Of a DNA stretch of 25,953 bases, positions 1 through 8,640 are shown piece after piece. This stretch comes from JAIBBG01 sp043748015 (GTDB lineage: Bacteria > Bacteroidota > Bacteroidia > Flavobacteriales_D > Sanyastnellaceae). A model generated the notes under the pieces. That model did not search any database. It had not been told where the DNA came from and saw nothing but the letters and a program-made list of their open reading frames with translations. The position numbers were made by a program, and so were the translations under genes. The stretch is taken from NCBI GenBank assembly GCA_043748015.1, contig JAYTOA010000167.1, forward strand, positions 1 through 25,953, read 5' to 3'. The number at the start of each line of letters is the position of its first letter. Positions within the stretch are counted from its first letter, which is position 1.

Positions 1-4
1 AAAA

Positions 5-442
5 CTACTTTGACAGGCGCAAAGAAAGGACCTGTTTGCCCAATGCACCAATAGATTTTTCAAAATCTCTGCGAAAAGCTTTTCCTCGAACAAAATATAA
101 AATCCATCCATAGAAACTTGAATTTCGCGCTGTCAATCGCATCATCGTCTTACCATTAGATGCCGGAGTGAATTCATATTGAACATTGATTTTCGACATT
201 GGAATGAGATAATCGATTTCAATAAGTCGGTCTTTGACAATCTTCGAAATGACGAAAGGCGCCGATCGATATAGTTTTGGAATGGCTAAGCCGCGCACGC
301 CTTCTTCGAATAGTCCCTCGATAGTGGCATGAAAGAAAATGGTACTCCAGAGATACCATCTCGGGACATCGGTTACCACTTTGAAAAACTCAGCGGGTGA
401 ACCTTCCAGTTCCAATTCTTTCGTTATTCTAATTCCGAACAT
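5..442 (-). CDS. SRPBCC-family (START/cyclase-like) small protein
   Basis: A 145-residue protein with the size and pattern of the SRPBCC fold: an N-terminal strand (ITKELELEGSPAEFFKVV), the W-x-x-W motif of a first helix (PRWYLWS), a central antiparallel sheet (IEIDYLIPMSKINVQYEF) and a long C-terminal helix (FRRDFEKSIGALGKQVL). SRPBCC proteins bind hydrophobic ligands in a deep cavity; the ligand here cannot be read from sequence. No signal peptide or membrane segment, so probably cytosolic. It starts with ATG, the stop (TAG) lies at the window edge, and it is complete. It follows the TIGR01777-type epimerase with a 54-base gap on the same strand. In other bacteria SRPBCC domains are found next to or fused with that epimerase family, which supports a shared but unknown pathway. 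The fold call is fairly safe; the function is unknown. Confidence 0.7.
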   Translation of the reverse strand: MFGIRITKELELEGSPAEFFKVVTDVPRWYLWSTIFFHATIEGLFEEGVRGLAIPKLYRSAPFVISKIVKDRLIEIDYLIPMSKINVQYEFTPASNGKTMMRLTARNSSFYGWILYFVRGKAFRRDFEKSIGALGKQVLSLRLSK

Positions 443-496
443 AGGGTATTATTATAGTACAATTAGATACGCAATAATTACCAAAATGTTTCGAGA

Positions 497-1384
497 TCAA
501 GAATCACATAAGTCTGATAACGCCTTTTCAATTTCGCCAAAACGGAATATGTAACCTGCCTTTTGTAATTTATCCGGCACTACCCACCGACTCTTGAAGA
601 TTAACTCGGGCTCTGTTCCAATCAAAACTGTGCCCATTTCGAGCAACCACTTTGGTCCCGGTAAACCAAAAGAAACATGCATGGCTTTGCGCATGGATCT
701 CATAAAAACATTATTCGTTACCGGCACTGGTGAAGCGCAATTCACAGACCCGTTAATATCCTCGTTCTCATAGATGAACTTGATCATCCTGTATAAGTCT
801 TCAATATGAATCCAGCTAAACATCTGCTCACCACTACCCTGTGTTCCACCCAAACCTAACTTTGTCAGCTTTTTAAAAATAGGGATGACTCCGCCACCTT
901 TGCCAAGCACAATAGAAATACGCAACGCCACCTTTCTAACTTCCTTCAATCTGAAAGAGTAGAATGTTTCCTCCCAAAGTTTGGCAACTTCGACTGAAAA
1001 TCCTTCACCTGTATTGCCATCCATTTCGGTATTGGGCCGTGTCTTTTCGTCGCGATAAATGGTGGCAGTGCTTGCATTCAACCACAATTTTGGTGGTGAA
1101 GTGCATTTAGAAGCAGCATCCCCGAGCAGTCGTGTTGTTTGAATACGAGAATTTAGTATTAATCTTTTGTTCCTCTCGTTGTAACGACAATTCACAGATT
1201 TACCTGCAAGGTTGATCAACATTGCTGCACCGTTTAATGCTTCGACTAGGGATGACTCATCATGCCAGGTTACGCCAGAAGATCGGGAAATAATGATGAC
1301 GTCCTTCCCTTCGCTTTCAAATTTTTCACGCAAATAATTGCCGACAAATCCTGTACCTCCGGCTATGACAATTTTATCTTTCAT
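497..1384 (-). CDS. TIGR01777-family NAD(P)-dependent epimerase (SDR, SDR39U1/YfcH-like)
   Basis: A 295-residue extended short-chain dehydrogenase/reductase. The Rossmann glycine motif GGTGFVG is at residues 9-15, followed by the second strand with IIISR. The central segment LWLNASTATIYRDE matches the family's S/T...Y active-site stretch, although the Y-x-x-x-K lysine is not in the classical position, as is common in this family. VEVAKLWEE and RISIVLGKGGGVIP are typical of TIGR01777 proteins, and the tail (PKWLLEMG, ELIFKSRWVVPDKLQKAGY) is the DUF1731 domain. The frame is open to a TTG at 1447, but ATG at 1384 places the glycine motif at its usual distance, so 1384 was chosen. It sits 59 bases after the NYN gene and 54 bases before the SRPBCC gene, probably one transcript. 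Natural substrate unknown. Confidence 0.85.
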   Translation of the reverse strand: MKDKIVIAGGTGFVGNYLREKFESEGKDVIIISRSSGVTWHDESSLVEALNGAAMLINLAGKSVNCRYNERNKRLILNSRIQTTRLLGDAASKCTSPPKLWLNASTATIYRDEKTRPNTEMDGNTGEGFSVEVAKLWEETFYSFRLKEVRKVALRISIVLGKGGGVIPIFKKLTKLGLGGTQGSGEQMFSWIHIEDLYRMIKFIYENEDINGSVNCASPVPVTNNVFMRSMRKAMHVSFGLPGPKWLLEMGTVLIGTEPELIFKSRWVVPDKLQKAGYIFRFGEIEKALSDLCDS

Positions 1385-1443
1385 GATGTTGACGCAATCC
1401 TTCGAACGACCGCATATGTTGAACAACTCAACATAGCGATTGT

Positions 1444-2217
1444 TCAATCATTCTTTACTCTGACAAAGAAGTGTGAGATATTGTTCTTACCGGTTTTTCT
1501 TTCGTCAATCTCTATTTCAGGAATAGTACGAATAAGCTCGATAAGCTTTCGTTTGCCATAATTTCTAGGATCAAAATCGGCGTGTTTCTTAAGTATCAGA
1601 TTACCCAAAACACCAAGAAATACCCAGCCGTCCTCTTCCGCAATGTCGTTGATACTCTCGATGATAAGATTGTTCAGCTTGTTGCCCGATGGTTTACCAT
1701 TTTTTGACTGCTTCGCTTTCCCTGTGGAAGATTTACCGCTCCTCGTTGTGGGTGTCGGTTGATCATCATCCGATTTCTTCTTGAGAATTTCTATGTAAAT
1801 AAATTTGTGACAGGAAGCAATAAACGCGGATGGCGTTTTCTTTTCTCCTATGCCGAATACTTTCTTTCCGGCTTCACGAAGTCGGGTGGCGAGTCGTGTG
1901 AAATCACTGTCACTGGACACAATGCAAAAACCATCTACTCCACCTGTGTAGAGAATGTCCATGGCATCAATGATCAATGCCGAGTCAGAAGAATTTTTAC
2001 CGGTAGTGTAGCTGTATTGTTGTACAGGTGTGATGGCATGGTGTAGTAAAACATTTTTCCATCCTGTAAGATTTGGTCGGGTGAAGTCACCGTAAATTCT
2101 CTTGAAAGTGGGCGTGCCATATTTGGCGATTTCTTCCAACATGCCTTTGATATTTGAAGAGGGAACATTGTCCGCGTCGATGAGCACGGCAAGTTTTAAT
2201 TCCTGGGTTGATTCCAT
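1444..2217 (-). CDS. NYN-domain protein with C-terminal OST-HTH/LOTUS domain
   Basis: A 257-residue two-domain protein. Residues 8-145 form a NYN (PIN-like, DUF88/LabA type) domain: AVLIDADNVP carries Asp14 and Asp16, DSALIIDAMD carries Asp78 and Asp84, and CIVSSDSDFTRLA carries Asp103 and Asp105, the acidic cluster expected to bind metal in this nuclease-like fold. A low-complexity linker rich in Lys, Ser and Gly (about 146-178) leads to a C-terminal segment of about 75 residues (INDIAEEDGWVFLGVLGNLI, then FDPRNYGKRKLIELIRT) that matches the OST-HTH/LOTUS winged-helix fold, thought to bind RNA or proteins. The architecture suggests an RNA-processing or RNA-binding role; no substrate can be named. 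It is the first gene of a probable three-gene unit, with a TAnnTTTG box just upstream. Confidence 0.85.
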   Translation of the reverse strand: MESTQELKLAVLIDADNVPSSNIKGMLEEIAKYGTPTFKRIYGDFTRPNLTGWKNVLLHHAITPVQQYSYTTGKNSSDSALIIDAMDILYTGGVDGFCIVSSDSDFTRLATRLREAGKKVFGIGEKKTPSAFIASCHKFIYIEILKKKSDDDQPTPTTRSGKSSTGKAKQSKNGKPSGNKLNNLIIESINDIAEEDGWVFLGVLGNLILKKHADFDPRNYGKRKLIELIRTIPEIEIDERKTGKNNISHFFVRVKND

Positions 2218-2237
2218 AAGTACTTATTAATTGTGTT

Positions 2238-2245
2238 CAAAGCTA
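2238..2245 (-). promoter_or_regulatory. Putative -7 box (TAGCTTTG) of the NYN gene
   Basis: On the minus strand the sequence reads TAGCTTTG, an exact fit to the Bacteroidota -7 consensus TAnnTTTG, about 20 bases before the ATG at 2217. No clear -33 TTG element lies at the usual distance, so this is a one-element match. Confidence 0.4.
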
Positions 2246-2421
2246 GAGTAAAGTGCCAAGGCAGCGCATTGCACTTGCTCAATATAATGTTGATGGAGGA
2301 TTGAATCTGGTTACTCCAAAAATGGCGTACTGAAGTGGTGGATGATTCACTTTATTGATTTTCCCCATTCAGTCGGGATACTATTTTCTTGAAAAAAAAG
2401 AAGCAGTCTTGGTTGATCCGA

Positions 2422-4467
2422 CTATTTATTTCCCTCTATCAGTACATTGAGAATATCCTGTGCTGCAATAGAAATTTTTGTACCCGGCCCGAAGATACCG
2501 ACGCAACCGGCGGTATAAAGAAAATCATAGTCTTGCTCAGGAATCACACCACCGGCTACAACTAAAATATCTGCCCTTCCTTGTTTTTTCAACTCTTCAA
2601 TCAATTTTGGAACGAGTGTCTTATGTCCTGCAGCAAGTGATGATGCGCCAACAATGTGCACATCATTTTCAATTGCCTGCTTGGCCACTTCTTCGGGTGT
2701 TTGAAACAGTGGGCCTATATCCACATCAAAACCGATGTCCGCAAAAGAGGTTGCAATCACTTTTGCACCGCGATCGTGACCATCCTGACCCATTTTCGCA
2801 ACCATGATGCGCGGTCGGCGACCAGCAATTTTTGCGAACTGATCACTCATCGCTTTGGCTTTTTCAAAGTCTTTATCCATTGAAGATTCACTTGAGTACA
2901 CTCCACTAACACTTCTGATTGAAGCTTTATATCGACCGTATATTTCTTCCATCGCAGATGAAATTTCACCGAGGCTTGCGCGCTTACGGGCTGCATCTAC
3001 AGCGAGCTCCAGTAGATTGCCTTCGCCGGAAGATGCACTTGCCGTTATCGCATCCAGCGCCGCTTTACATGAGAACTCATCTCTTTCTTCGCGCAATTGT
3101 TTCAATCTTTCTAACTGAGAAATACGAACTGCATTGTTGTCTACTTCCAAAGTATCCATTGGAGCTTCTTCATCCAACTGAAAAACATTTACGCCAATAA
3201 TTTTATCCTTTCCGCTATCAATCCTAGCTTGCTTTCTTGCAGCGGCTTCTTCAATTCTCAACTTCGGCAAACCGGCTTCTATGGCTGCTGTCATACCGCC
3301 CAACTCCTCCACTTCCTGAATGAGCTTCCAGGCCTTTTCAGCAATGTCGTTTGTCATCTTCTCCATCACCGTTGAACCTGCCCATGGATCAATTGCCTTG
3401 CAGATATCCGTTTCTTCCTGAAGAAATAATTGCGTATTACGAGCAATGCGCGCGCTGAAATCAGTTGGCAAAGCAATGGCTTCATCGAGTGCATTCGTAT
3501 GCAGTGATTGTGTTCCACCAAAGGCCGCAGCCAATCCTTCAATGCATGTTCTTGCTACATTGTTGAAAGGATCCTGACGCGTAAGACTCCATCCACTGGT
3601 TTGACAATGCGTGCGCAACGCCATACTCTTTGGATTCTTTGGATCGAATGTTTTTACAAGTTTCGCCCACAACAATCTGCCGGCGCGCAACTTCGCTATC
3701 TCTTCGAAGTGATTCATTCCAATGGCCCAGAAGAAAGACAAACGCGGAGCAAAATCATCGATGCTCATACCCGCTTCAATACCTGCTCGGACATATTCCA
3801 AGCCATCCGCAAGTGTATATGCCAACTCGATATCGAGGGTCGCTCCTGCCTCTTGCATGTGATAACCGCTGATAGAAATAGGATTGAATTTGGGCATGTG
3901 CTGTGCAGTGTATCGAAAAATATCACTGACGATGCGCATGCTCGGTTTCGGAGGATAGATATACGTATTCCGAACCATGAACTCCTTCAGAATATCATTC
4001 TGAATAGTGCCCTGCAAATCTTCCGGCTTCACTCCCTGTTCTTCCGCAGCTACAATGTAAAACGCGAGTATTGGTATCACCGCTCCGTTCATTGTCATGC
4101 TCACACTCATTTGATCGAGAGGAATCTGATCAAATAAAATCTTCATATCGAGGATGGAATCAATGGCAACTCCGGCTTTTCCAACATCACCGACTACACG
4201 TGGATGATCACTATCATATCCGCGATGAGTAGCGAGATCAAAAGCTACACTTAGGCCCTTTTGACCACCGGCAAGATTTCTTCTGTAAAACGCATTGGAT
4301 TCTTCTGCTGTGCTGAAGCCCGCGTACTGCCTTATTGTCCAGGGACGAATGGTGTACATGCTCGCATAAGGTCCACGCAAAAAAGGTGGCGAACCGGCGC
4401 CGTACCTGATCTTTTCATTTTGTTCAGAAAAGCGTGGTCGTACTTGTGAAAAATCGATGCGGGACAT
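2422..4467 (-). CDS. mutB: Methylmalonyl-CoA mutase, large (catalytic) subunit
   Basis: Adenosylcobalamin-dependent interconversion of methylmalonyl-CoA and succinyl-CoA. The 681 residues contain an N-terminal TIM barrel (PPFLRGPYASMYTIRPW, then TIRQYAGFSTAEESNAFYRR) and a C-terminal B12 domain with DGHDRG. Against the Propionibacterium enzyme numbering (recalled, not aligned by software), Tyr48, Arg166 and His203 match Tyr89, Arg207 and His244, and Lys558, Asp562 and His564 match Lys604, Asp608 and His610. The Tyr and Arg at the first two sites point to methylmalonyl- rather than isobutyryl-CoA mutase. The N-terminus is about 40 residues shorter than that enzyme. An in-frame stop at 4477-4479 lies four codons before the ATG, so the short form is real. 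No small-subunit gene is adjacent. ilvE lies upstream on the same strand with a 221-base gap. Confidence 0.96.
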   Translation of the reverse strand: MSRIDFSQVRPRFSEQNEKIRYGAGSPPFLRGPYASMYTIRPWTIRQYAGFSTAEESNAFYRRNLAGGQKGLSVAFDLATHRGYDSDHPRVVGDVGKAGVAIDSILDMKILFDQIPLDQMSVSMTMNGAVIPILAFYIVAAEEQGVKPEDLQGTIQNDILKEFMVRNTYIYPPKPSMRIVSDIFRYTAQHMPKFNPISISGYHMQEAGATLDIELAYTLADGLEYVRAGIEAGMSIDDFAPRLSFFWAIGMNHFEEIAKLRAGRLLWAKLVKTFDPKNPKSMALRTHCQTSGWSLTRQDPFNNVARTCIEGLAAAFGGTQSLHTNALDEAIALPTDFSARIARNTQLFLQEETDICKAIDPWAGSTVMEKMTNDIAEKAWKLIQEVEELGGMTAAIEAGLPKLRIEEAAARKQARIDSGKDKIIGVNVFQLDEEAPMDTLEVDNNAVRISQLERLKQLREERDEFSCKAALDAITASASSGEGNLLELAVDAARKRASLGEISSAMEEIYGRYKASIRSVSGVYSSESSMDKDFEKAKAMSDQFAKIAGRRPRIMVAKMGQDGHDRGAKVIATSFADIGFDVDIGPLFQTPEEVAKQAIENDVHIVGASSLAAGHKTLVPKLIEELKKQGRADILVVAGGVIPEQDYDFLYTAGCVGIFGPGTKISIAAQDILNVLIEGNK

Positions 4468-4470
4468 CTC

Positions 4471-4506
4471 TAGGGGTTAGGAATTAGGATTTAGGGGATA
4501 GGAGGC
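4471..4506. repeat. Degenerate TTAGG-type short repeats
   Basis: The start of the ilvE-mutase gap holds imperfect copies of a 6-8 base unit: tagggg, ttagga, attagga, tttagggg, ataggagg. It begins four bases beyond the mutase start codon, so it lies in the 5' leader or promoter. It looks like simple-sequence expansion rather than a protein-binding array. The in-frame stop codon upstream of the mutase falls inside it. Confidence 0.6.
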
Positions 4507-4515
4507 TTGGAATTG

Positions 4516-4547
4516 GTTATTGCGTTATTGGGTTATTGGGTTGTTGC
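4516..4547. repeat. Four tandem 8-base repeats (GTTATTGG type)
   Basis: Four contiguous octamers: GTTATTGC, GTTATTGG, GTTATTGG, GTTGTTGC. The middle two are identical and the outer two differ by one or two bases. They lie in the gap between ilvE and the mutase gene, 49 bases beyond the mutase ATG, next to the TTAGG-type repeats. The rest of this 221-base gap holds only a weak inverted repeat (4604-4610 with 4634-4640) and no gene. Confidence 0.75.
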
Positions 4548-4688
4548 GTCAACGACATTTAATTGTGACAACACTATTATTCCAATTGCGAAATTCTGAT
4601 TCAAGAAGTCGAATACGTTTGAAGTGTGTTAAAGACTTCTATTTATGGCCATGACGCAGCAAAATTCATTTTCCCAATAAACGAAAAA

Positions 4689-5771
4689 CTATCCAATTTT
4701 ATAATTCCAACTGTGTTTGTCTTCTTCGCGGCCGTGCTTTAAACGATCGAGGTAAGTGCTCACTTTTGTTGCGAAATCAGAACTTTCGTGCTTTCCAACA
4801 TTATAGTCAACACCTTCATGATGTATCAAACAAATTGGGGCAATGGTTGCTGCTGTTCCAACTCCAAATGCGCCATCCAGTTTGTCTTGCTTCAACAAAT
4901 CAACAATTTCTTTTACGGCAACTTTTCTCTCCTCTACCTGATAACCCCAATCACGCGCGAGTTGCAGAACGCTGTTGCGTGTTACACCATCGAGGATAGA
5001 ATCGCTCAATGATGGTGACAACAATGTCATACCACTTAGAAACATCACATTCATGGTTCCACTTTCTTCAAAAAATTCATGATCCTGACTGTCGGTCCAG
5101 AGCACCTGATCATAACCGGCGTCTTTAGCAATTTGAGTTGGGAACAATGCAGCTCCGTAATTACCGGCTGCTTTCGCATGACCTGTACCACCTCTAACAG
5201 CACGTGTGTAATTCGTTTCAATTTTCACCTTCAATTCGTTGGTGTAATATTTTCCAACAGGACATGTGAAAATGACAAACAAATAAGTATCACTCGGTTT
5301 CACGCCAACATACTCGTCAATCGCAAACATGTGTGGTCTTATATAAAGTGATTCGCCATCACCTTTTGGAATCCAGTCTTTATCGAGGTTGACGAGCTGT
5401 GCCATCGTATCAATAAAAAGTTCAACGGGTAATGTGGGCATACACATTCTTGCTGCAGAGACATTCAACCTTGCGGCGTTTCGTTCCGGGCGAAAAATGA
5501 GTATTTCACCTTCGTCATTTTTATATGCTTTTAGACCTTCGAAAATTGCCTGACCATAATGCAATGCACTGATGGCCGGACTTAAATTCAATGGACCGTA
5601 TGGTTTGATTTCGGGTGTTTGCCATTGACCATCGCGATACTCAATGGTGGCCATGTGATCACTGAATACTTTACCAAATCCCAGATTTACCCAATCCACT
5701 TCCTGCAATCGGCTTTTTGAAGACTTTTGAACGATGGTGTTCGATGTTGTAGCTATCATTTTAGCGAACAT
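4689..5771 (-). CDS. ilvE: Branched-chain amino acid aminotransferase (fold type IV, PLP)
   Basis: Transfers the amino group between leucine, isoleucine or valine and 2-oxoglutarate; cytosolic. The 360-residue length and motifs fit the long BCAT type II family also found in eukaryotes: HYGQAIFEGLKAY near residue 71, FRPERNAARLNVSAARMCMP, YIRPHMFA, then GGTGHAKAAGNYGAAL with the PLP-binding Lys200, and EESGTMNVMF with the cofactor-contacting glutamates at 235-236. ATG at 5771 is used; a second ATG at 5759 (residue 5) is equally possible because the first residues are not conserved. A perfect TAnnTTTG box lies about 50 bases upstream. The mutase gene follows on the same strand after 221 bases, which would fit joint use in valine/isoleucine breakdown, but IlvE equally serves biosynthesis. 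Confidence 0.96.
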   Translation of the reverse strand: MFAKMIATTSNTIVQKSSKSRLQEVDWVNLGFGKVFSDHMATIEYRDGQWQTPEIKPYGPLNLSPAISALHYGQAIFEGLKAYKNDEGEILIFRPERNAARLNVSAARMCMPTLPVELFIDTMAQLVNLDKDWIPKGDGESLYIRPHMFAIDEYVGVKPSDTYLFVIFTCPVGKYYTNELKVKIETNYTRAVRGGTGHAKAAGNYGAALFPTQIAKDAGYDQVLWTDSQDHEFFEESGTMNVMFLSGMTLLSPSLSDSILDGVTRNSVLQLARDWGYQVEERKVAVKEIVDLLKQDKLDGAFGVGTAATIAPICLIHHEGVDYNVGKHESSDFATKVSTYLDRLKHGREEDKHSWNYKIG

Positions 5772-5822
5772 TTTTTTGATTCATAATATCCTTCTCGGTT
5801 CATTTCCGGAAGGGAGTTATGG

Positions 5823-5830
5823 CAAATGTA
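5823..5830 (-). promoter_or_regulatory. Putative -7 box (TACATTTG) of ilvE
   Basis: Minus-strand TACATTTG fits the Bacteroidota -7 consensus TAnnTTTG exactly and would give a 5' leader of about 45 bases before the ilvE ATG. A T-rich run (cttttttc) lies roughly where a -33 element would be, but no clean TTTG is present. Confidence 0.4.
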
Positions 5831-5997
5831 AGCCTTGAGCCGCCCGAAAAAAGGAGGATGTGGGTTAATGATGGAATCTTAAACGATTCAGAAGTCTCGG
5901 AAGTAGTGAATTGCAATAGAATAGATGCTGGTCAGTAGGAATGGCCATGAGTAGATCCGGAAATAGAAAACAGAGAAAAATCCACCTGTTCATAGGT

Positions 5998-6672
5998 TCA
6001 GGACACAGGACTGAAGAGGAATTTATTGGGACTTACGAGCCGTGTTTTTACGGCATACATTACAATTGCCGCGGTGTTGTTCACGCCCAATTTCTGCAAG
6101 ATATTCTTGCGGTGTGTATTCACAGTGTGTGGCGACAGATAAAGCTTTTCCGCAATTTCATTGTTGGTATATCCCTCGGCTATCAAAGTGATGATTTCAG
6201 CTTCGCGATCGCTGATGGTAACCGGTTCGCAACTGAAATCTGATAAATCGAGGTCATTCACATCTATGGCTTCCTTGCGGATGGCCTGAAGAATTTGACC
6301 GCAGAAGAATTTACCGCCACCACCCGTTTCGCGAACGCTTTCGACAATTTCCTGCATATCACAATCCTTCTTGATATAACTGACAATGCCTGCGCGCAAG
6401 GCGTTAACGATGGTTATACCCGATTGTTCGCCAGTGATTGCGATGAAACGCGTGCGTGGATTGATTTTCAAAGCCGCCGGAACGACATCAATACTGAAAT
6501 TTTTTGCTGCGAAATCTATCAAGACAACATTTGGCTTGAAGCTTTTCACCATATCCATCAACTGTTCGTCGCTGGATGCTTCTCCGCATAGAACAAACTC
6601 GTCATGCTGCGAGAGTATGGCGTTAAGTCCTGCACGGATCAAAAGATTGCTGTCGGCGATAATGACTTTCAT
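5998..6672 (-). CDS. NarL/LuxR-type two-component response regulator
   Basis: A 224-residue DNA-binding response regulator. The receiver domain (1 to about 115) has acidic Asp7, the phospho-acceptor Asp53 in VVLIDF, Thr80 in IAITGE and the conserved Lys102 in SYIKKD. A linker leads to a C-terminal LuxR/GerE helix-turn-helix (about 150-212): ISDREAEIITLIAEGYTNNE, then IAEKLYLSPHTVNTHRKNIL, where TVNTHRKNIL is the recognition helix. All key receiver residues are present, so phosphorylation control is expected. No histidine kinase lies in the window, so the partner is encoded elsewhere. It sits 58 bases after argS on the same strand and may be co-transcribed with it or have its own promoter. Target genes cannot be inferred. 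Confidence 0.93.
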   Translation of the reverse strand: MKVIIADSNLLIRAGLNAILSQHDEFVLCGEASSDEQLMDMVKSFKPNVVLIDFAAKNFSIDVVPAALKINPRTRFIAITGEQSGITIVNALRAGIVSYIKKDCDMQEIVESVRETGGGGKFFCGQILQAIRKEAIDVNDLDLSDFSCEPVTISDREAEIITLIAEGYTNNEIAEKLYLSPHTVNTHRKNILQKLGVNNTAAIVMYAVKTRLVSPNKFLFSPVS

Positions 6673-6730
6673 CGAGCCGCAAAGATGTTATTAAAAATCT
6701 TTCTAAATAAAAAAATTTGTCACGGAATAC

Positions 6731-8545
6731 TCACATTCTATCCGGCATAGCTATTCCAAGCAGCCCCATACCGTCTTTGATAACTTCGCCTGTCTTCTTT
6801 GTGAGTGATAGACGTAAAAATCTCAGCGCCTCATCGGATTCTCTGATGATGGGATTCTCATGATAGAATGCATTATATGTGCGCGCCAGATCATAGCAGT
6901 AATGCGCGACATCAGCAGGGTTATAGGAAGCAGCAGCATTTCGTAATACTTCCGGCCAATCGTAAATTTTGCTGATGAGATCGGATTCCGTTTTCTTCAA
7001 ACCACTGACATTACTGAAATCCAACTTCACAGGATCAAGCTCCATACCGCCTTCGGCAGCTTTACGTAAAAGCGCGAGAGTTCGTACATAAGTATATTGA
7101 ACAGACGGACCTGTGTTGCCATTGAAGTCAATGCTTTCTTTCGGATCAAACATCATGTTCTTCACTGGATCAACTCTGAGCAGAAAATATTTGATCGCGG
7201 CCATTCCAATGACGTTATACAATTGATCTTTCTCCGCTTCCGGCAATCCTTCGAGTTTTCCTTGCTCCTGCGCTACCTCTTTGGCGACATCCGCCATGGC
7301 TGCCATGAGATCATCAGCATCTACAACAGTTCCTTCGCGTGATTTCATTTTGCCCTCAGGGAGTTCCACCATACCATAGCTGAGGTGGTAGCATTTGTCG
7401 GCCTGATCGAATCCAAGTTTTTTCAGAATCTTGATTAGGACTCTGAAGTGATATTCTTGCTCGTTTCCGACGGTGTAAATCTGATACGCGAGATCAGGAA
7501 AATCACGAAAACGCAATATGGCCGTTCCGATATCCTGAGTGATATACATTGCGGTGCCATCCTTTCTAAGCACCACTTTTTCATCTAATCCATCATTGGT
7601 CAGATCGATCCAAACGGAGCCATCCTCTTTGCGAAAAAATATACCGGCGTTCAAACCAATTTCTACTTCCGCCTTTCCATTGATATAAGTCTCACTTTCA
7701 TAATAAAGTTTGTCGAATTCTACACCGATAGTTTTGTAAGTCTGGTCGAAGCCTTCGTACACCCAACCATTCATTTTGTTCCAAAGTGCCATCACATCTG
7801 GGTCACGCGCTTCCCATTTAAGAAGCATTGCCTGTGCCTCTTGCATAATGGCTGTTTGCTTCGCAGCATCCTCTTCCTTCACACCAGACTCTATAAGCGC
7901 CTTCACTTGCTTTTTCTGTTCTTTATCAAACTCGACGTAATACTTACCAACGAGCTTATCGCCTTTCAGATTGCTTGACTGCGGCGTTTCTCCGTTGCCG
8001 AACTTTTCCCAGGCAAGCATGCTTTTACAAATGTGAATTCCCCGATCATTGATGATCTGAACCTTGGTCACTTTGTGTCCGACAGCTTTGAGAATTTCCG
8101 CTACTGAATTACCGAGGAAAATATTTCGAAGATGTCCGAGGTGTAAAGGCTTGTTGGTATTGGGTGAAGAAAACTCAACCATAACGCGAGGCATTGAATC
8201 CGCTTTAACAAAACCAAATTGCTGTACTGAAACAGCCTCTTTAAAAAAGCCCAACCAGAATTTCTCACTCAGGGAGATATTCAGAAATCCTTTGACAACA
8301 TTGAATGCTTCTACTTCTTCCACATGATCAAGTAGAAATTGTCCAATGTCATTTCCTGTTTGCTCCGGACCCTTACCGGAAATTTTCGCAAGTGGAAAAA
8401 CAACGATTGTCGTGTCGCCCTCGAACTCTTTTCTGCTCTTTTGAAATTGCAACTGCGTGCCGCCAAGATCTTTGTTATATAAACTTTGGATGGCCTTTGT
8501 GGCGGCATCACCGATCAATTGTTGTATATCGTAATTCGAATTCAT
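6731..8545 (-). CDS. argS: Arginyl-tRNA synthetase
   Basis: Class I aminoacyl-tRNA synthetase that charges tRNA-Arg in the cytosol. The 604 residues include the N-terminal Add-1-type domain, the HIGH signature as HLGHLRN at 135-141 preceded by the typical EFSSPNTNKPL, and the KMSKS-like loop as KMKSREGT, the modified form usual for ArgRS. GPSVQYTYVR and the C-terminal anticodon-binding helical domain (DVAHYCYDLARTYNAFYHE, RLSLTKKTGEVIKDGMGLLG) complete the match. The length is normal and no key motif is missing. ATG at 8545 is followed by a typical start (MNSNYDIQQLIGDAATKAIQ). ctlX lies 95 bases upstream on the same strand, and the response regulator follows 58 bases downstream. Confidence 0.98.
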   Translation of the reverse strand: MNSNYDIQQLIGDAATKAIQSLYNKDLGGTQLQFQKSRKEFEGDTTIVVFPLAKISGKGPEQTGNDIGQFLLDHVEEVEAFNVVKGFLNISLSEKFWLGFFKEAVSVQQFGFVKADSMPRVMVEFSSPNTNKPLHLGHLRNIFLGNSVAEILKAVGHKVTKVQIINDRGIHICKSMLAWEKFGNGETPQSSNLKGDKLVGKYYVEFDKEQKKQVKALIESGVKEEDAAKQTAIMQEAQAMLLKWEARDPDVMALWNKMNGWVYEGFDQTYKTIGVEFDKLYYESETYINGKAEVEIGLNAGIFFRKEDGSVWIDLTNDGLDEKVVLRKDGTAMYITQDIGTAILRFRDFPDLAYQIYTVGNEQEYHFRVLIKILKKLGFDQADKCYHLSYGMVELPEGKMKSREGTVVDADDLMAAMADVAKEVAQEQGKLEGLPEAEKDQLYNVIGMAAIKYFLLRVDPVKNMMFDPKESIDFNGNTGPSVQYTYVRTLALLRKAAEGGMELDPVKLDFSNVSGLKKTESDLISKIYDWPEVLRNAAASYNPADVAHYCYDLARTYNAFYHENPIIRESDEALRFLRLSLTKKTGEVIKDGMGLLGIAMPDRM

Positions 8546-8640
8546 AGAGGGCGCAAGTTATGCTTTTTCAATGCCAACTTTGTGCAACAAATCTTTCCGT
8601 GCGATTCACTTAACAAGGAATTTCCAACTTACTTCCAACA

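Noticed and set aside
1385..1447. N-terminal extension of the epimerase to a TTG at 1447
   Set aside because: The extra 21 residues lack similarity to the family and the ATG at 1384 puts the Rossmann glycine motif at its usual place.
3508..4137. Plus-strand open frame of 209 codons inside the mutase gene
   Set aside because: It is antisense to a strongly conserved coding region and its product resembles nothing known; a shadow frame.
4604..4640. Inverted repeat agaagtc/gacttct as a terminator of ilvE
   Set aside because: Seven-pair arms are separated by 23 bases, with no T-run after them; too weak to call.
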